Under the pieces are notes generated by a model, which saw only the letters and a list, made by a program, of their open reading frames with translations, searched no databases and had not been told where the DNA came from. Source: Microlunatus flavus (GTDB taxonomy: Bacteria; Actinomycetota; Actinomycetes; Propionibacteriales; Propionibacteriaceae). From it: a DNA stretch of 64,000 nt. The stretch covers positions 1 to 64,000 of the forward strand of contig NZ_FOFA01000007.1 of NCBI RefSeq assembly GCF_900110855.1, in the 5' to 3' direction. Below are positions 25,026-33,447 of this stretch, piece after piece (position 1 is the stretch's first letter; each line of letters begins with the position of its first letter). The position numbers and the translations under genes are program-made.

Positions 25026-26739
25026 ATGCACAGCAGCACCGACGACGTCAGGTGTCCGTTCAGCGGTCGGCAGTCGCAGGTCCCGCTCGGTCCGGGGCGA
25101 GGAGACCGGGCGGCCGGAACGCGGCCGCCCGCCGCAGGCACGGTGGGTCGACGGACGTTCCTCGCCGCCGCCTTCGCCGGGTTGCTGTCCACCCGGCTGG
25201 TCGGCGGGGTCGCCGGCATCGGCGACAGCGTCAAGGCCTTCGCCGGCACGCGGGCCCGCAAGGGCACGCACGGGGAGGTGCTGCGGGGCCTGAACGTCGC
25301 CGTGCAGGACCGGACCAAGGAGGCCCGCTTCGGCCTGATGTTCAAGAAGCTGCCCGCGTACGGCCCGGCGGACACGCTGCTCAGCGGCCTCGCGGTCCGC
25401 ATGAACGACGGCAAGGCGCCGCTCTCCGACGTCAAGGACAGCGACGTCGGGTTCGACACCCCGATCCCCGCCGGGTTCGTCTACTTCGGTCAGTTCGTCG
25501 ACCACGACATGACCCTGGACCGGACGCCGCTGACCCTGCAGCAGCAGGACCCGAAGGCGCTGACGAACTTCGACACGCCGCGCTTCGACCTCGGCAGCGT
25601 CTACGGCCGCGGTCCGACCAGCAGCCCGGAGCTGTACGACAGGTCCCGTCCCGGCTACCTGCTCGTCAACCCCCCACGACGGACTCGTGGACCTCCCGCG
25701 CGACGAGGTGGGCGCCGCCTACCTCGGCGACCCGCGCAACGACGAGAACCTCGTGGTCGCCCAGCTGCACACCGTGTTCCTGCGGCTGCACAACGCGTTC
25801 CGCGACCAGGGCAAGACGTTCGCCCAGGCCCAGAAGCTGTGCCGCTGGCACTACCAGTGGCTGATCGTCCACGACTTCCTGCCGCGCATCGTGGGTCCCG
25901 ACCTCGTCCAGCGGCTGGTCGTCGCCAAGGACGGCGTGCTCACCGCCGACGCGGCGTTCTACAAGCCCCGGAACCTCAGCAAGCCCTACATCCCGGTGGA
26001 GTACTCCGTCGCGGCCTACCGCTACGGCCACAGCATGATCCGCGCCGAGTACGAGGTGCAGGACGGCCACACGGTCCCGATCTTCGGCCGCGACGGCGAC
26101 GAGGACCTGCGCGGCAACCGGCCGATCCCCGAGAACCTGTGGATCGACTGGAACTACTTCTTCGACATCCCCGGTGTCGAGCCGCCCGACGACCGCAACA
26201 TGGCGCGCAAGATCGACACCCAGATCTCGCTGCCGCTGGCCACGCTGCCTCCGACGGTCGTCGCGCCGACGGCCGGGGCGATCGTCGCCCTCGCGGAGCG
26301 CAACCTGCTGCGCGGCAAGCGGCTGGGCCTCCCCGCCGGCCAGGACGTCGCGACGGCGATGGGCGTCGCGCCGCTGACCAACGCCCAGCTCGGGCTGAGC
26401 GGAGGGGGCTGGAACAAGAAGGCGCCGCTCTGGTACTACGTCCTCAAGGAGGCCGAGCTCGGCGGAGGGAACCGGCTGGGCGCGGTGGGCGGGCGCATCG
26501 TGGCCGAGGTGGTCCTCGGCCTGCTCGCCGCGGACAAGACCTCCTACTTCAACGCCAACCCCGGCTTCGACCCGGGGAGCACCTTCCGGGTCGGCGACCT
26601 GATCCTGATGGCCGGCGCCTTCGACGAGCGCGGGCGGGTCACGCCGGACCCGACCGCCCCCGAGCCTGTCCCGAATCCGGTCGCCGAGGCACCGGAGCCC
26701 GACCCGGCGGCCGTCGACCCGCTGCCCGGGCCGGTCTGA
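25026..26739 (+). pseudogene. Animal-type haem peroxidase with a +1 frameshift
   Basis: Two overlapping frames make one peroxidase of about 570 residues. Frame one (from ATG 25026, GGAGGACGAGG upstream) has a twin-arginine-like signal VGRRTFLAAAFAGLL and the distal His160 in FGQFVDHDMTLD. Frame two continues with DLPRDEVGAAYLGDPRNDEN, LHTVFLRLHNAF and the proximal-His segment AYRYGHSMIRAEY. The switch falls at a run of six C at 25670-25675. Removing one C restores an unbroken frame (VNPHDGLVDLPRD). This is a real inactivating slip or a sequencing error. Codon use on both sides looks functional. An exported haem peroxidase is the likely original product. Confidence 0.8.
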
Positions 26740-27212
26740 CGGACGCTACGGACGGACGACCAGCCCCGGGCCGAGGATCTGCTCCGCCTGGTCCCGCAGC
26801 ACCGGGTCGGGGACCGTCGGGTCCGCCGCACGAGCTCGCGGCCTGGGCTACGCCCCCTGAGCTCGTCGAAGGGCGTCGCAGAGGTCGGCTGCGGCTCTCA
26901 CTCGGCAAGGGTCGCCAACCCCTCCGGGGCCCTTCGACGAGCTCAGGGGGCGTTCCTCGCGGGCCCTTCGACCAGCTCAGGCCTGACGCGCGGCTCCTCG
27001 GAGCGCTCCGGCCACCCGACGCAGCTCGTCTTGGCCGTCTGCCACGAAGCCCAGGTGGCTGACACCGGCGAAGGCGGGCGTGCGGGCTCCCCTGCGTAGG
27101 GGTCGACGAGCGCGACCGGCCGCGCGACACGCCAGGGCGGCACCGGCCCGACGGGAAGGTACGTGTTCGCCTCGACCCCGGGGCGTACGGACCGCCCTGG
27201 CAGGCTGACGGG
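26740..27212. other. Repeat-bearing gap with probable remains of a minus-strand gene
   Basis: In this 473-base gap, three copies of the dispersed repeat lie at 26855-26873, 26930-26948 and 26964-26981. On the minus strand, 26749 to about 26830 reads as a plausible C-terminus (DPTVPDPVLRDQAEQILGPG then LVVRP and stop). From about 27190 down to 26985, coding-like segments VEANTYLPVGPVPPWRVARP and FAGVSHLGFVADGQDELRRV lie in different frames. This looks like an older gene broken by repeat insertion and frameshifts. The family is not recognised. Confidence 0.35.
26855..26981. repeat. Three dispersed copies of the CCCTGAGC-N2-GTCGAAGGG repeat
   Basis: The forward copy at 26855-26873 faces two reverse copies at 26930-26948 and 26964-26981, so the set forms an inverted arrangement. 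The last copy has one end base changed. Confidence 0.75.
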
Positions 27213-29048
27213 GTGACCCGCCAGGAGGACCAGCCGCCGCCCCCGACCATCTCCGACCACGGGATGGTTGGCGACCTGAGGACCGCGGCCCTGGTCGCGA
27301 CCGACGGCAGCATCGACTGGTTCTGCCCGGGACGCTTCGACGCCCCGAGCGTCTTCGCCCGGCTCCTCGACACCGACAAGGGTGGCTCATGGGACCTGCG
27401 GCCGGTGGACGGCGAGGTGCGGGCGCACCAGTTCTACTTCCCGGACTCCAACATCCTCAACACGCGCTTCCTCACCGACGAGGGCATGGTCGAGGTGCAC
27501 GACTTCATGCCCCTGCTCAAGCCGGACGACGCCGAGCACCGGCAGCGCCTGGTCCGGCGCGTCCAGTGCGTGCGTGGCGAGATCCGCCTGGCCATGCGCC
27601 TGGCCGCGCGACCCGACTACGCCCGCGAACGTCCGACCCTGCGCGAGGTCGACGGCGGCGTGCTCATCGAGTCGGCCTCGCTGCGGCTCGGGCTGAGCGC
27701 GACGGCGGACCTGCGCATCGAGGGCGACGACGTCGTCGCGGACCTGCGGCTGTCCGAGGGCGACCGGGTGCTGCTCGTGCTCGAGGTGCTCGACGCCGGG
27801 GACGGCGACGACTTCGTCCCCTGCCAGGCCGGCGACGCCGACGCGCTGTTCGGCGCGACGAACCGCTACTGGCAGGACTGGATCGGCCAGTCGTCGTACA
27901 AGGGCCGCTGGCGCGAGACCGTGAACCGGTCCGCCCTGACGCTGAAGATGCTCTGCCACGAGCCGAGCGGCGGCATCGTCGCCGCCGTCACGACGAGCCT
28001 GCCCGAGGAGATCGGCGGCGGGCGGAACTGGGACTACCGCTACGTCTGGATCCGCGACGCCGGCTTCAGCCTGTACGCGCTGCTGCGGCTCGGGTTCCTC
28101 TCCGAGGCGGCCGCCTTCATCCGCTGGCTGTCGGAACGGCTCGGCGAGCAGGACGAGCAGAGCAGCGAGGAGCTCGGCCCGCTCCGGGTGCTCTACGACC
28201 TCGACGGCAACATCCCGAGCGACGAGGAGGAGCTCGACCACCTGGCGGGCTACGCCGGCTCCAAGCCGGTCCGCGTCGGCAACGCCGCCGCCGGCCAGCT
28301 CCAGCTCGACATCTACGGCGACCTCATCGACTCGATCTACCTTTACAACAAGTACGGCCCGGGCATCAGCTACGACGCCTGGCAGGACCTCCGCCGCCTC
28401 GTGGACTGGCTCCTGGAGCACTGGGACGCCCCGGACGCCGGCATGTGGGAGTCGCGCGACGAGCCGCGCCAGCACACGACCTCGCGGATCATGGAGTGGG
28501 TCGCGATCGAGCGCGCCGTACGGGTGGCCCGCCAGCGGGGGCTGCCGGGCGACATCACCGAGTGGTCCCGGGTCCGCGACGAGATCTACGCCAACGTGAT
28601 GGACGAGTGCTGGGACGACGAGCAGCAGACGTTCGTCCAGGCGACGGGCTCCAAGGCGGTCGACGCCGGCCTGCTGCTGATGCCCCAGGTGAAGTTCGTC
28701 GCGCCGCGCGACCCGCGGTTCCTGTCCACGCTGAAGGTCGTCGAGGAACGTCTGGTCACCGACACCCTCGTGTTCCGCTACGACGTCGAGAGCGCGCCCG
28801 ACGGGGTCTCGGGCGGCGAGGGCACCTTCTCGCTGTGCTCGTTCTGGTACGTCGAGGCCCTGACCCGGGTCGGCCGCATCGCCGAGGCGCGGCTGGCGCT
28901 GGAGAAGATGATGACCTACGCCAACCACCTCGGGCTCTTCGCCGAGCAGATCGGCCTCAACGGCGAGCAGCTCGGCAACTTCCCCCAGGCCTTCACCCAC
29001 CTCGCGCTCATCAGCGCCGCGCACAACCTGGACCGCGAGCTCGGCTGA
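27213..29048 (+). CDS. GH15-family glycosidase (glucoamylase/trehalase-like)
   Basis: A 611-aa protein. The N-terminal beta-rich domain opens TISDHGMVGDLRTAALVATDGSIDWFCPGRFDAPSVFARL, typical of bacterial GH15 enzymes, including the actinobacterial trehalases. The alpha/alpha-barrel part holds GGGRNWDYRYVWIRDAGFSLYALLRLGF and later ESRDEPRQHTTSRIMEWVAIERA. There is no signal peptide, so it is probably intracellular. Glucoamylase and alpha,alpha-trehalase activities cannot be told apart by eye. GTG 27213 gives the longest reading, while ATG 27264 would also keep the domain. It is a single gene, with a large hairpin after the stop. Confidence 0.85.
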   Translation: MTRQEDQPPPPTISDHGMVGDLRTAALVATDGSIDWFCPGRFDAPSVFARLLDTDKGGSWDLRPVDGEVRAHQFYFPDSNILNTRFLTDEGMVEVHDFMPLLKPDDAEHRQRLVRRVQCVRGEIRLAMRLAARPDYARERPTLREVDGGVLIESASLRLGLSATADLRIEGDDVVADLRLSEGDRVLLVLEVLDAGDGDDFVPCQAGDADALFGATNRYWQDWIGQSSYKGRWRETVNRSALTLKMLCHEPSGGIVAAVTTSLPEEIGGGRNWDYRYVWIRDAGFSLYALLRLGFLSEAAAFIRWLSERLGEQDEQSSEELGPLRVLYDLDGNIPSDEEELDHLAGYAGSKPVRVGNAAAGQLQLDIYGDLIDSIYLYNKYGPGISYDAWQDLRRLVDWLLEHWDAPDAGMWESRDEPRQHTTSRIMEWVAIERAVRVARQRGLPGDITEWSRVRDEIYANVMDECWDDEQQTFVQATGSKAVDAGLLLMPQVKFVAPRDPRFLSTLKVVEERLVTDTLVFRYDVESAPDGVSGGEGTFSLCSFWYVEALTRVGRIAEARLALEKMMTYANHLGLFAEQIGLNGEQLGNFPQAFTHLALISAAHNLDRELG

Positions 29049-29072
29049 CCCCGCCGGAACCCTCCTCCTCCT

Positions 29073-29135
29073 CGGAAAGTGGTCACTCCCGGGCATGCAC
29101 GCGGCGTGTCGCGGGCCCGGATTGACCACTTTCCG
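29073..29135. terminator. Large hairpin between convergent genes
   Basis: CGGAAAGTGGTCA (29073-29085) pairs exactly with 29123-29135, with further inner pairing of a CCGGGC/GCCCGG pair. It lies between the GH15 gene and the racemase homologue. Confidence 0.6.
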
Positions 29136-29166
29136 GGAAAGGGAGGGAAGGGAAGGGAAGGGTCGG

Positions 29167-29889
29167 CTAGACCGGCAGGGGCCAGCCGACGAACCGTTTC
29201 GGCCGCGGGCGGGCGTACGTGCGGACGCGGGAGGTGGTCAGGCCGAGGCGGACGAGGCCCTCGGCGAGGGTGACCGCCGCGGCGACGCCGTCGACGACCG
29301 GGGCGCCGGTGCGGGCGGCGACGGCCTCGGCCAGCCCGGCCATGCCGCCGCAGCCGAGGACGACGACCTCGGCGTGGTCCTCGCGCACGGCGAGCTCGGC
29401 CTGCGCGGCGATCGCCTCGACCGCCGCGGCCGGGTCGGACTCCAGCTCGAGCACCGCGAGGCCGCTGGCGCGGACGGACGCGCACCGCTGCGCGAGGCCG
29501 GCGAGCAGCAGCCGGTCCTCGATCAGCGGAACGGTGCGGTCCAGCGTCGTCACCACCGAGTAGCGGTGGCCGAGGAGCTGCGCGGTCATGGCCGCCGCCT
29601 CGGTGATGTCGACGACGGGGGAGTCCGCGACCTCCTGCAGCCCCTCACGGCCGTGCTCGCCGTAGCCCGCCTGGACGACCGCGTCGTACGGCTCGGGGTA
29701 GGCGCGCACCGCCTCCATCACCGCGACGGCGGCGACGTAGCTCTCGTAGCTGCCCTCGACCGACTCCGCCCCGAAGGACGGCGTCAGGGCGACGATCTCG
29801 GTCCCGGGCGACGCGGCCGCCCGGGCGGTCGCCGCGATCGTCGCCGTCATCGACTCCGTCGTGTTGACGTTGACGACCAGGATGCGCAC
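29167..29889 (-). CDS. Asp/Glu/hydantoin racemase-family protein (allantoin/hydantoin racemase-like)
   Basis: A 240-aa protein beginning MRILVVNVNTTESMT, the usual opening of hydantoin and allantoin racemases. Known members use two cysteines, one in an ACFGD-type loop and one in an LGCAGM-type loop. Here the second is present (Cys180 in VVLGCGGMAG) but the first is glycine (Gly75 in VVQAGYGEHG). It therefore belongs to a subfamily whose chemistry may differ; arylmalonate decarboxylase also uses a single Cys with Gly at the other site. It starts 4 bases after the NCS1 permease, so it probably acts on the imported ureide or hydantoin. Confidence 0.75.
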   Translation of the reverse strand: MRILVVNVNTTESMTATIAATARAAASPGTEIVALTPSFGAESVEGSYESYVAAVAVMEAVRAYPEPYDAVVQAGYGEHGREGLQEVADSPVVDITEAAAMTAQLLGHRYSVVTTLDRTVPLIEDRLLLAGLAQRCASVRASGLAVLELESDPAAAVEAIAAQAELAVREDHAEVVVLGCGGMAGLAEAVAARTGAPVVDGVAAAVTLAEGLVRLGLTTSRVRTYARPRPKRFVGWPLPV

Positions 29890-29893
29890 GCCG

Positions 29894-31483
29894 CTACTGG
29901 CCCTGCCCGTCGTGGCAGAGCTCCCGGTCCTCGTCGAGGCGGCCGATGACCGGGCGCGAACGCTCCAGCAGCCAGAAGGCGAGGAAGCCGAGCCCGCAGC
30001 CGACGAACCAGCTGAAGTCGCCCGCGTGGGACAGGATCGCGCTCGTCGAGCCGCCCCACACCACGCCGCCGACGAGGACGAGGGCGATGGCGGGCAGGCC
30101 GCCGATGATCACCGAGGCGACCGCGTTCGGGTTGTAGCCGTTGCGGAACCAGTACCGCCCGGACGTCGACATCGTGTACATGTCGTCGACCCACACCCGC
30201 TGCTTCGAGATCAGGTAGTAGCCGGCGATGAGGATCCCGAACAGCGGGCCGATCAGGGCGCCGAGGATGCCGAGGGTGAAGAGGATGCCCTCGCTGGAGT
30301 TGTACCAGTTCCACGGCGTGAGGACGACGGACCCGACGGCCGCGATCATGCCGCCCATACGCCAGCTGATCTTGCGCGGGTTGACGTTGGAGAAGTCGAA
30401 CGCCGGCGAGATGAAGTTGGCGACGATGTTGATTCCGACGGTCGCGATGACGAAGGTCAGGCCGCCCAGCAGGATCGCGAAGCCGGAGTCGATGCGCTGC
30501 ACGGTCTCGATCGGGTCGGTGACCAGCTCGCCGAACACCGGCACGGTGGCCGACGCGGTGACGACGGTGAGGATCGAGAAGAAGAGGAAGTTCAGCGGCA
30601 GGCCGAGCCAGTTGCCCTTGCGGACGCTGCGGAACGTCTTCGCGTAGCGGGAGAAGTCGCCGAAGTTGAGCATCGGCCCGGAGAAGTACGACACCACGGC
30701 CGCGATCGCGGCGATCATGACCGGGATCGAGGCGGCCAGCGACAGGGGCTCGCCCGACGACAGGTTGAGGCTGATGTTGCCGATGCCGGCCTTGGCCACG
30801 AGGTAGACGCAGAGGACGATCATCACCACGTAGACCGCGGGACCGGCCCAGTCGATGAACCGCTTGATCGCCTCCATGCCGCGCCAGAATACGGCGGCCT
30901 GCGCGACCCACAGGATCGCGTAGCAGAGGTAGCCGAGCGGGGACAGGCCGAGGAAGGTCGTCTCGTTCAGCGCCGCCGAGCCCGGCAGGAACTTGAGGAA
31001 GATGATCATCAGCGACGTCGACGCCAGGTAGGTCTGCACGCCGTACCAGGCGATGGCGATGCAGCCGCGGATGATGGCGGGCAGGTTGGCCCCGCGCACG
31101 CCGAACACCGCCCGGTTGATCACAGGGTAGGGGACGCCGGTGATCTGGCTCGGCTTGGCGACCAGGTTGCAGAAGACCATGACGATGCCGATGCCGATCA
31201 CCAGCGAGACGAGCACCTGCCACGACGCGATGCCGAGGCTGAACAGCGCGCCCGCGGTGACGTAGCCGCCGACGGAGTGCACGTCGGACATCCAGAAGGC
31301 GAAGATGTTGTACGCGCTCCAGCTCTGCTTCTTCAGCGGCGCGAGGTCGGTGTTGGCCAGGCGGTCGTCGTAGCCGGGCTTGACGAGCCCGTCGCCGCCG
31401 CCGTGCCCCGCGGGATGCTCCTGGGCGTCGGAGCCGACGTGCTCGGCGAGGTCGGTCAGGCCGTTCTGGGACCGCTGGCTCAT
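29894..31483 (-). CDS. NCS1-family nucleobase/hydantoin/allantoin:cation symporter
   Basis: A 529-aa membrane protein with about 12 hydrophobic segments. Family segments are NIFAFWMSDVHSVGGYVTAG in TM1, YPVINRAVFGVRGANLPAII and IAWYGVQTYLASTSL. Later come GPMLNFGDFSRY and NIVANFISPAFDFSNVNPRK. These match NCS1 transporters such as Mhp1, PucI and allantoin permeases. ATG 31483 has a GGAGGA site 7 bases upstream and is preferred to an in-frame start at 31564. Sharing a transcript with the racemase homologue and lying in a ureide cluster favours allantoin or a hydantoin as substrate. Confidence 0.87.
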   Translation of the reverse strand: MSQRSQNGLTDLAEHVGSDAQEHPAGHGGGDGLVKPGYDDRLANTDLAPLKKQSWSAYNIFAFWMSDVHSVGGYVTAGALFSLGIASWQVLVSLVIGIGIVMVFCNLVAKPSQITGVPYPVINRAVFGVRGANLPAIIRGCIAIAWYGVQTYLASTSLMIIFLKFLPGSAALNETTFLGLSPLGYLCYAILWVAQAAVFWRGMEAIKRFIDWAGPAVYVVMIVLCVYLVAKAGIGNISLNLSSGEPLSLAASIPVMIAAIAAVVSYFSGPMLNFGDFSRYAKTFRSVRKGNWLGLPLNFLFFSILTVVTASATVPVFGELVTDPIETVQRIDSGFAILLGGLTFVIATVGINIVANFISPAFDFSNVNPRKISWRMGGMIAAVGSVVLTPWNWYNSSEGILFTLGILGALIGPLFGILIAGYYLISKQRVWVDDMYTMSTSGRYWFRNGYNPNAVASVIIGGLPAIALVLVGGVVWGGSTSAILSHAGDFSWFVGCGLGFLAFWLLERSRPVIGRLDEDRELCHDGQGQ

Positions 31484-31506
31484 GGAGGCTCCTCCGCGGT
31501 GGCTGT

Positions 31507-31522
31507 CGGAACGTCGGTTCCG
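31507..31522. promoter_or_regulatory. Palindrome CGGAAC-N4-GTTCCG, candidate operator
   Basis: This 16-base perfect inverted repeat lies 24 bases upstream of the NCS1 permease ATG. The same form (CGGAAG-N4-CTTCCG) recurs at 47762-47777 in the xdh/permease divergent region. The binding protein is unknown; the IclR regulator at 52739 is one candidate. Confidence 0.45.
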
Positions 31523-31691
31523 CTGGCTGAGGTGGCCCTCGACGTCGAGCGCCGTCCCGCTCATCCTGAGGAATCTTCATGTCAACGGTGTGAAGACCGT
31601 GCACCAGTTCTGGGTCGAACCCGGCGAGCCGCGGTGCCGAGGGGTAGAGGGGCGGTGGCCGGCGGTGCGTGCCCCGGCAGGTCGCGCACGG

Positions 31692-31720
31692 TTGCTGTTC
31701 CATTCAGCAGAAACTAAAGT
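31692..31720 (+). promoter_or_regulatory. Promoter of the aceB-allE-uricase operon
   Basis: TTGCTG (31692-31697) and TAAAGT (31715-31720) are separated by 17 bases. The predicted start, near 31727, coincides with a CGGAAGTC half-site. Confidence 0.55.
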
Positions 31721-31848
31721 CCACCCAACGGAAGTCGCCCGTTCGCTCCCGACCGACCGTACGGCGGCGGGGCGAGCCCGCGGTGGAGAGTGCTGCCACG
31801 ATGATCCCGACGACCGCCGACGGCTCACGCACCCGAGAGAAGGCCCGT

Positions 31849-33447
31849 ATGACGCTCGAGCTCACCGACCCGACCCCCGTCGCCCGCGCCGAGGAGATCC
31901 TCACGCCGGAGGCGCTGGCCTTCGTCGAGGCGCTGCACGAGCGGTTCGCGGACCGGCGCGACGAGCTGCTGGGCGCGCGGCGGGCCCGTCGCGAGGAGGC
32001 CGCGCGGACCGGCCGCCTGGACTTCCTGCCCGAGACCCGCGAGGTCCGGGAGTCCGACTGGCAGGTGGCCCCCGCGCCGCCCGCGCTGCGGGACCGCCGC
32101 GTGGAGATGACCGGGCCCGCGACCCCGGCCAAGATGGCGATCAACGCGCTGAACTCGGGCGCCAAGGTCTGGCTCGCCGACATGGAGGACGCGAGCTGCC
32201 CGGCGTGGGCCAACGTCGTCGACGCCGTGGCGAACCTGCGCGACGCCGCCCGCGGCACGCTCGCCTTCACCGCCGAGAACGGCCGGGAGTACGCGCTGCG
32301 CACCGACGCCCCCCTCGCGGTCGTCGTCATGCGCCCCCGCGGCTGGCACCTCGACGAGGCCCACGTCCTGCTCGACGGCCGCCGCGGCGTCGGCGCCCTG
32401 GTCGACTTCGGCCTGCACTTCTTCCACCTGGCGCAGCAGCTGCTCGAGAACGGGCAGGGGCCGTACTACTACCTCCCGAAGATGGAGTCGTACCTCGAGG
32501 CGCGGCTGTGGAACGACGTCTTCACCTTCGCCCAGGCCGAGCTCGGGATCCCGTACGGCACGATCCGCGCGACGATGCTGATCGAGACGATCCCGGCGGC
32601 CTTCCAGATGGAGGAGCTCCTCTACGAGCTGCGCGACCACGCCTCCGGGCTCAACGCCGGGCGCTGGGACTACCTCTTCAGCATCATCAAGTACTTCCGC
32701 GACGCGGGGCCGGACTTCGTGCTCGTCGACCGGTCCGACATCACCATGACGGCGCCCTTCATGCGCGCCTACACGGAGCTGCTGGTCAAGACCTGCCACG
32801 CCCGCGGCGCCTTCGCCATGGGCGGGATGGCCGCCGTCATCCCCAACCGCAAGGACCCCGAGGTCAACGCGGCCGCCTTCGCCAAGGTGCGCGCCGACAA
32901 GGAGCGGGAGGCCGGCGACGGCTTCGACGGCTCGTGGGTGGCGCACCCCGACCTCGTGCCGGTGTGCCGGGAGGTCTTCGACGCCGTGCTCGGCGACAAG
33001 CCCAACCAGGTCGACCGCCGCCGCGACGACGTGCAGGTGAGCGCCGAGGAGCTGCTCGACGTGAGCTCGGCGCCGGGCTCCAACACGCTCACCGGGCTGC
33101 GCAACAACCTCTACGTCGCGCTCGCCTACACCGCCGTCTGGCTCTCCGGGAACGGCGCCGTCGCGATCCACAACCTCATGGAGGACGCGGCGACCGCGGA
33201 GATCAGCCGGGCCCAGGTGTGGCAGCTGATCCGCAACGCGACCGTGCTCTCCGACACCGGCGAGCCCGTCACCCGCGACCTGGTCGCCCGCGTGATCGAG
33301 GAGGAGGCCGGCCGCCTGCACGGCGAGGTCGGCGACGCGGCGTTCGAGCGCTACTACCGCCCCGCCCAGCGGCTGATCTCCGACCTCTGCCTGTCCGACG
33401 ACTTCGTCGACTTCCTGACGCTCCCGGCGTACGAGCAGGTGGCATGA
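31849..33447 (+). CDS. aceB: Malate synthase A
   Basis: A 532-aa enzyme that condenses glyoxylate with acetyl-CoA to malate. Signature regions are VEMTGPATPAKMAINALNSG, the acidic DMEDASCPAW, YYYLPKMESYLEARLWNDVF, TIRATMLIETIPAAFQMEE and MGGMAAVIPNRKD. Length matches the A form, not the 720-aa G form. There is no isocitrate lyase nearby, and the gene heads the ureide operon. Its job is therefore probably to use glyoxylate released from ureidoglycolate. ATG 31849 has a GAGAAGG site. The stop overlaps the next ATG. Confidence 0.95.
   Translation: MTLELTDPTPVARAEEILTPEALAFVEALHERFADRRDELLGARRARREEAARTGRLDFLPETREVRESDWQVAPAPPALRDRRVEMTGPATPAKMAINALNSGAKVWLADMEDASCPAWANVVDAVANLRDAARGTLAFTAENGREYALRTDAPLAVVVMRPRGWHLDEAHVLLDGRRGVGALVDFGLHFFHLAQQLLENGQGPYYYLPKMESYLEARLWNDVFTFAQAELGIPYGTIRATMLIETIPAAFQMEELLYELRDHASGLNAGRWDYLFSIIKYFRDAGPDFVLVDRSDITMTAPFMRAYTELLVKTCHARGAFAMGGMAAVIPNRKDPEVNAAAFAKVRADKEREAGDGFDGSWVAHPDLVPVCREVFDAVLGDKPNQVDRRRDDVQVSAEELLDVSSAPGSNTLTGLRNNLYVALAYTAVWLSGNGAVAIHNLMEDAATAEISRAQVWQLIRNATVLSDTGEPVTRDLVARVIEEEAGRLHGEVGDAAFERYYRPAQRLISDLCLSDDFVDFLTLPAYEQVA

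Larger units (their letters stand above)
31484..31848. other. Divergent control region between the NCS1 and aceB operons
   Basis: This 365-base region holds a perfect palindrome (31507-31522) just upstream of the NCS1 start, an aceB promoter at 31692-31720, and a CGGAAGTC half-site at 31729-31736. The ORF extension of aceB into this region lacks coding bias. Confidence 0.55.

Noticed and set aside
31483-31564. Longer NCS1 permease start at 31564
   Set aside because: The extension lies over the palindrome at 31507-31522 and has poor coding bias, while ATG 31483 has a strong GGAGGA site.
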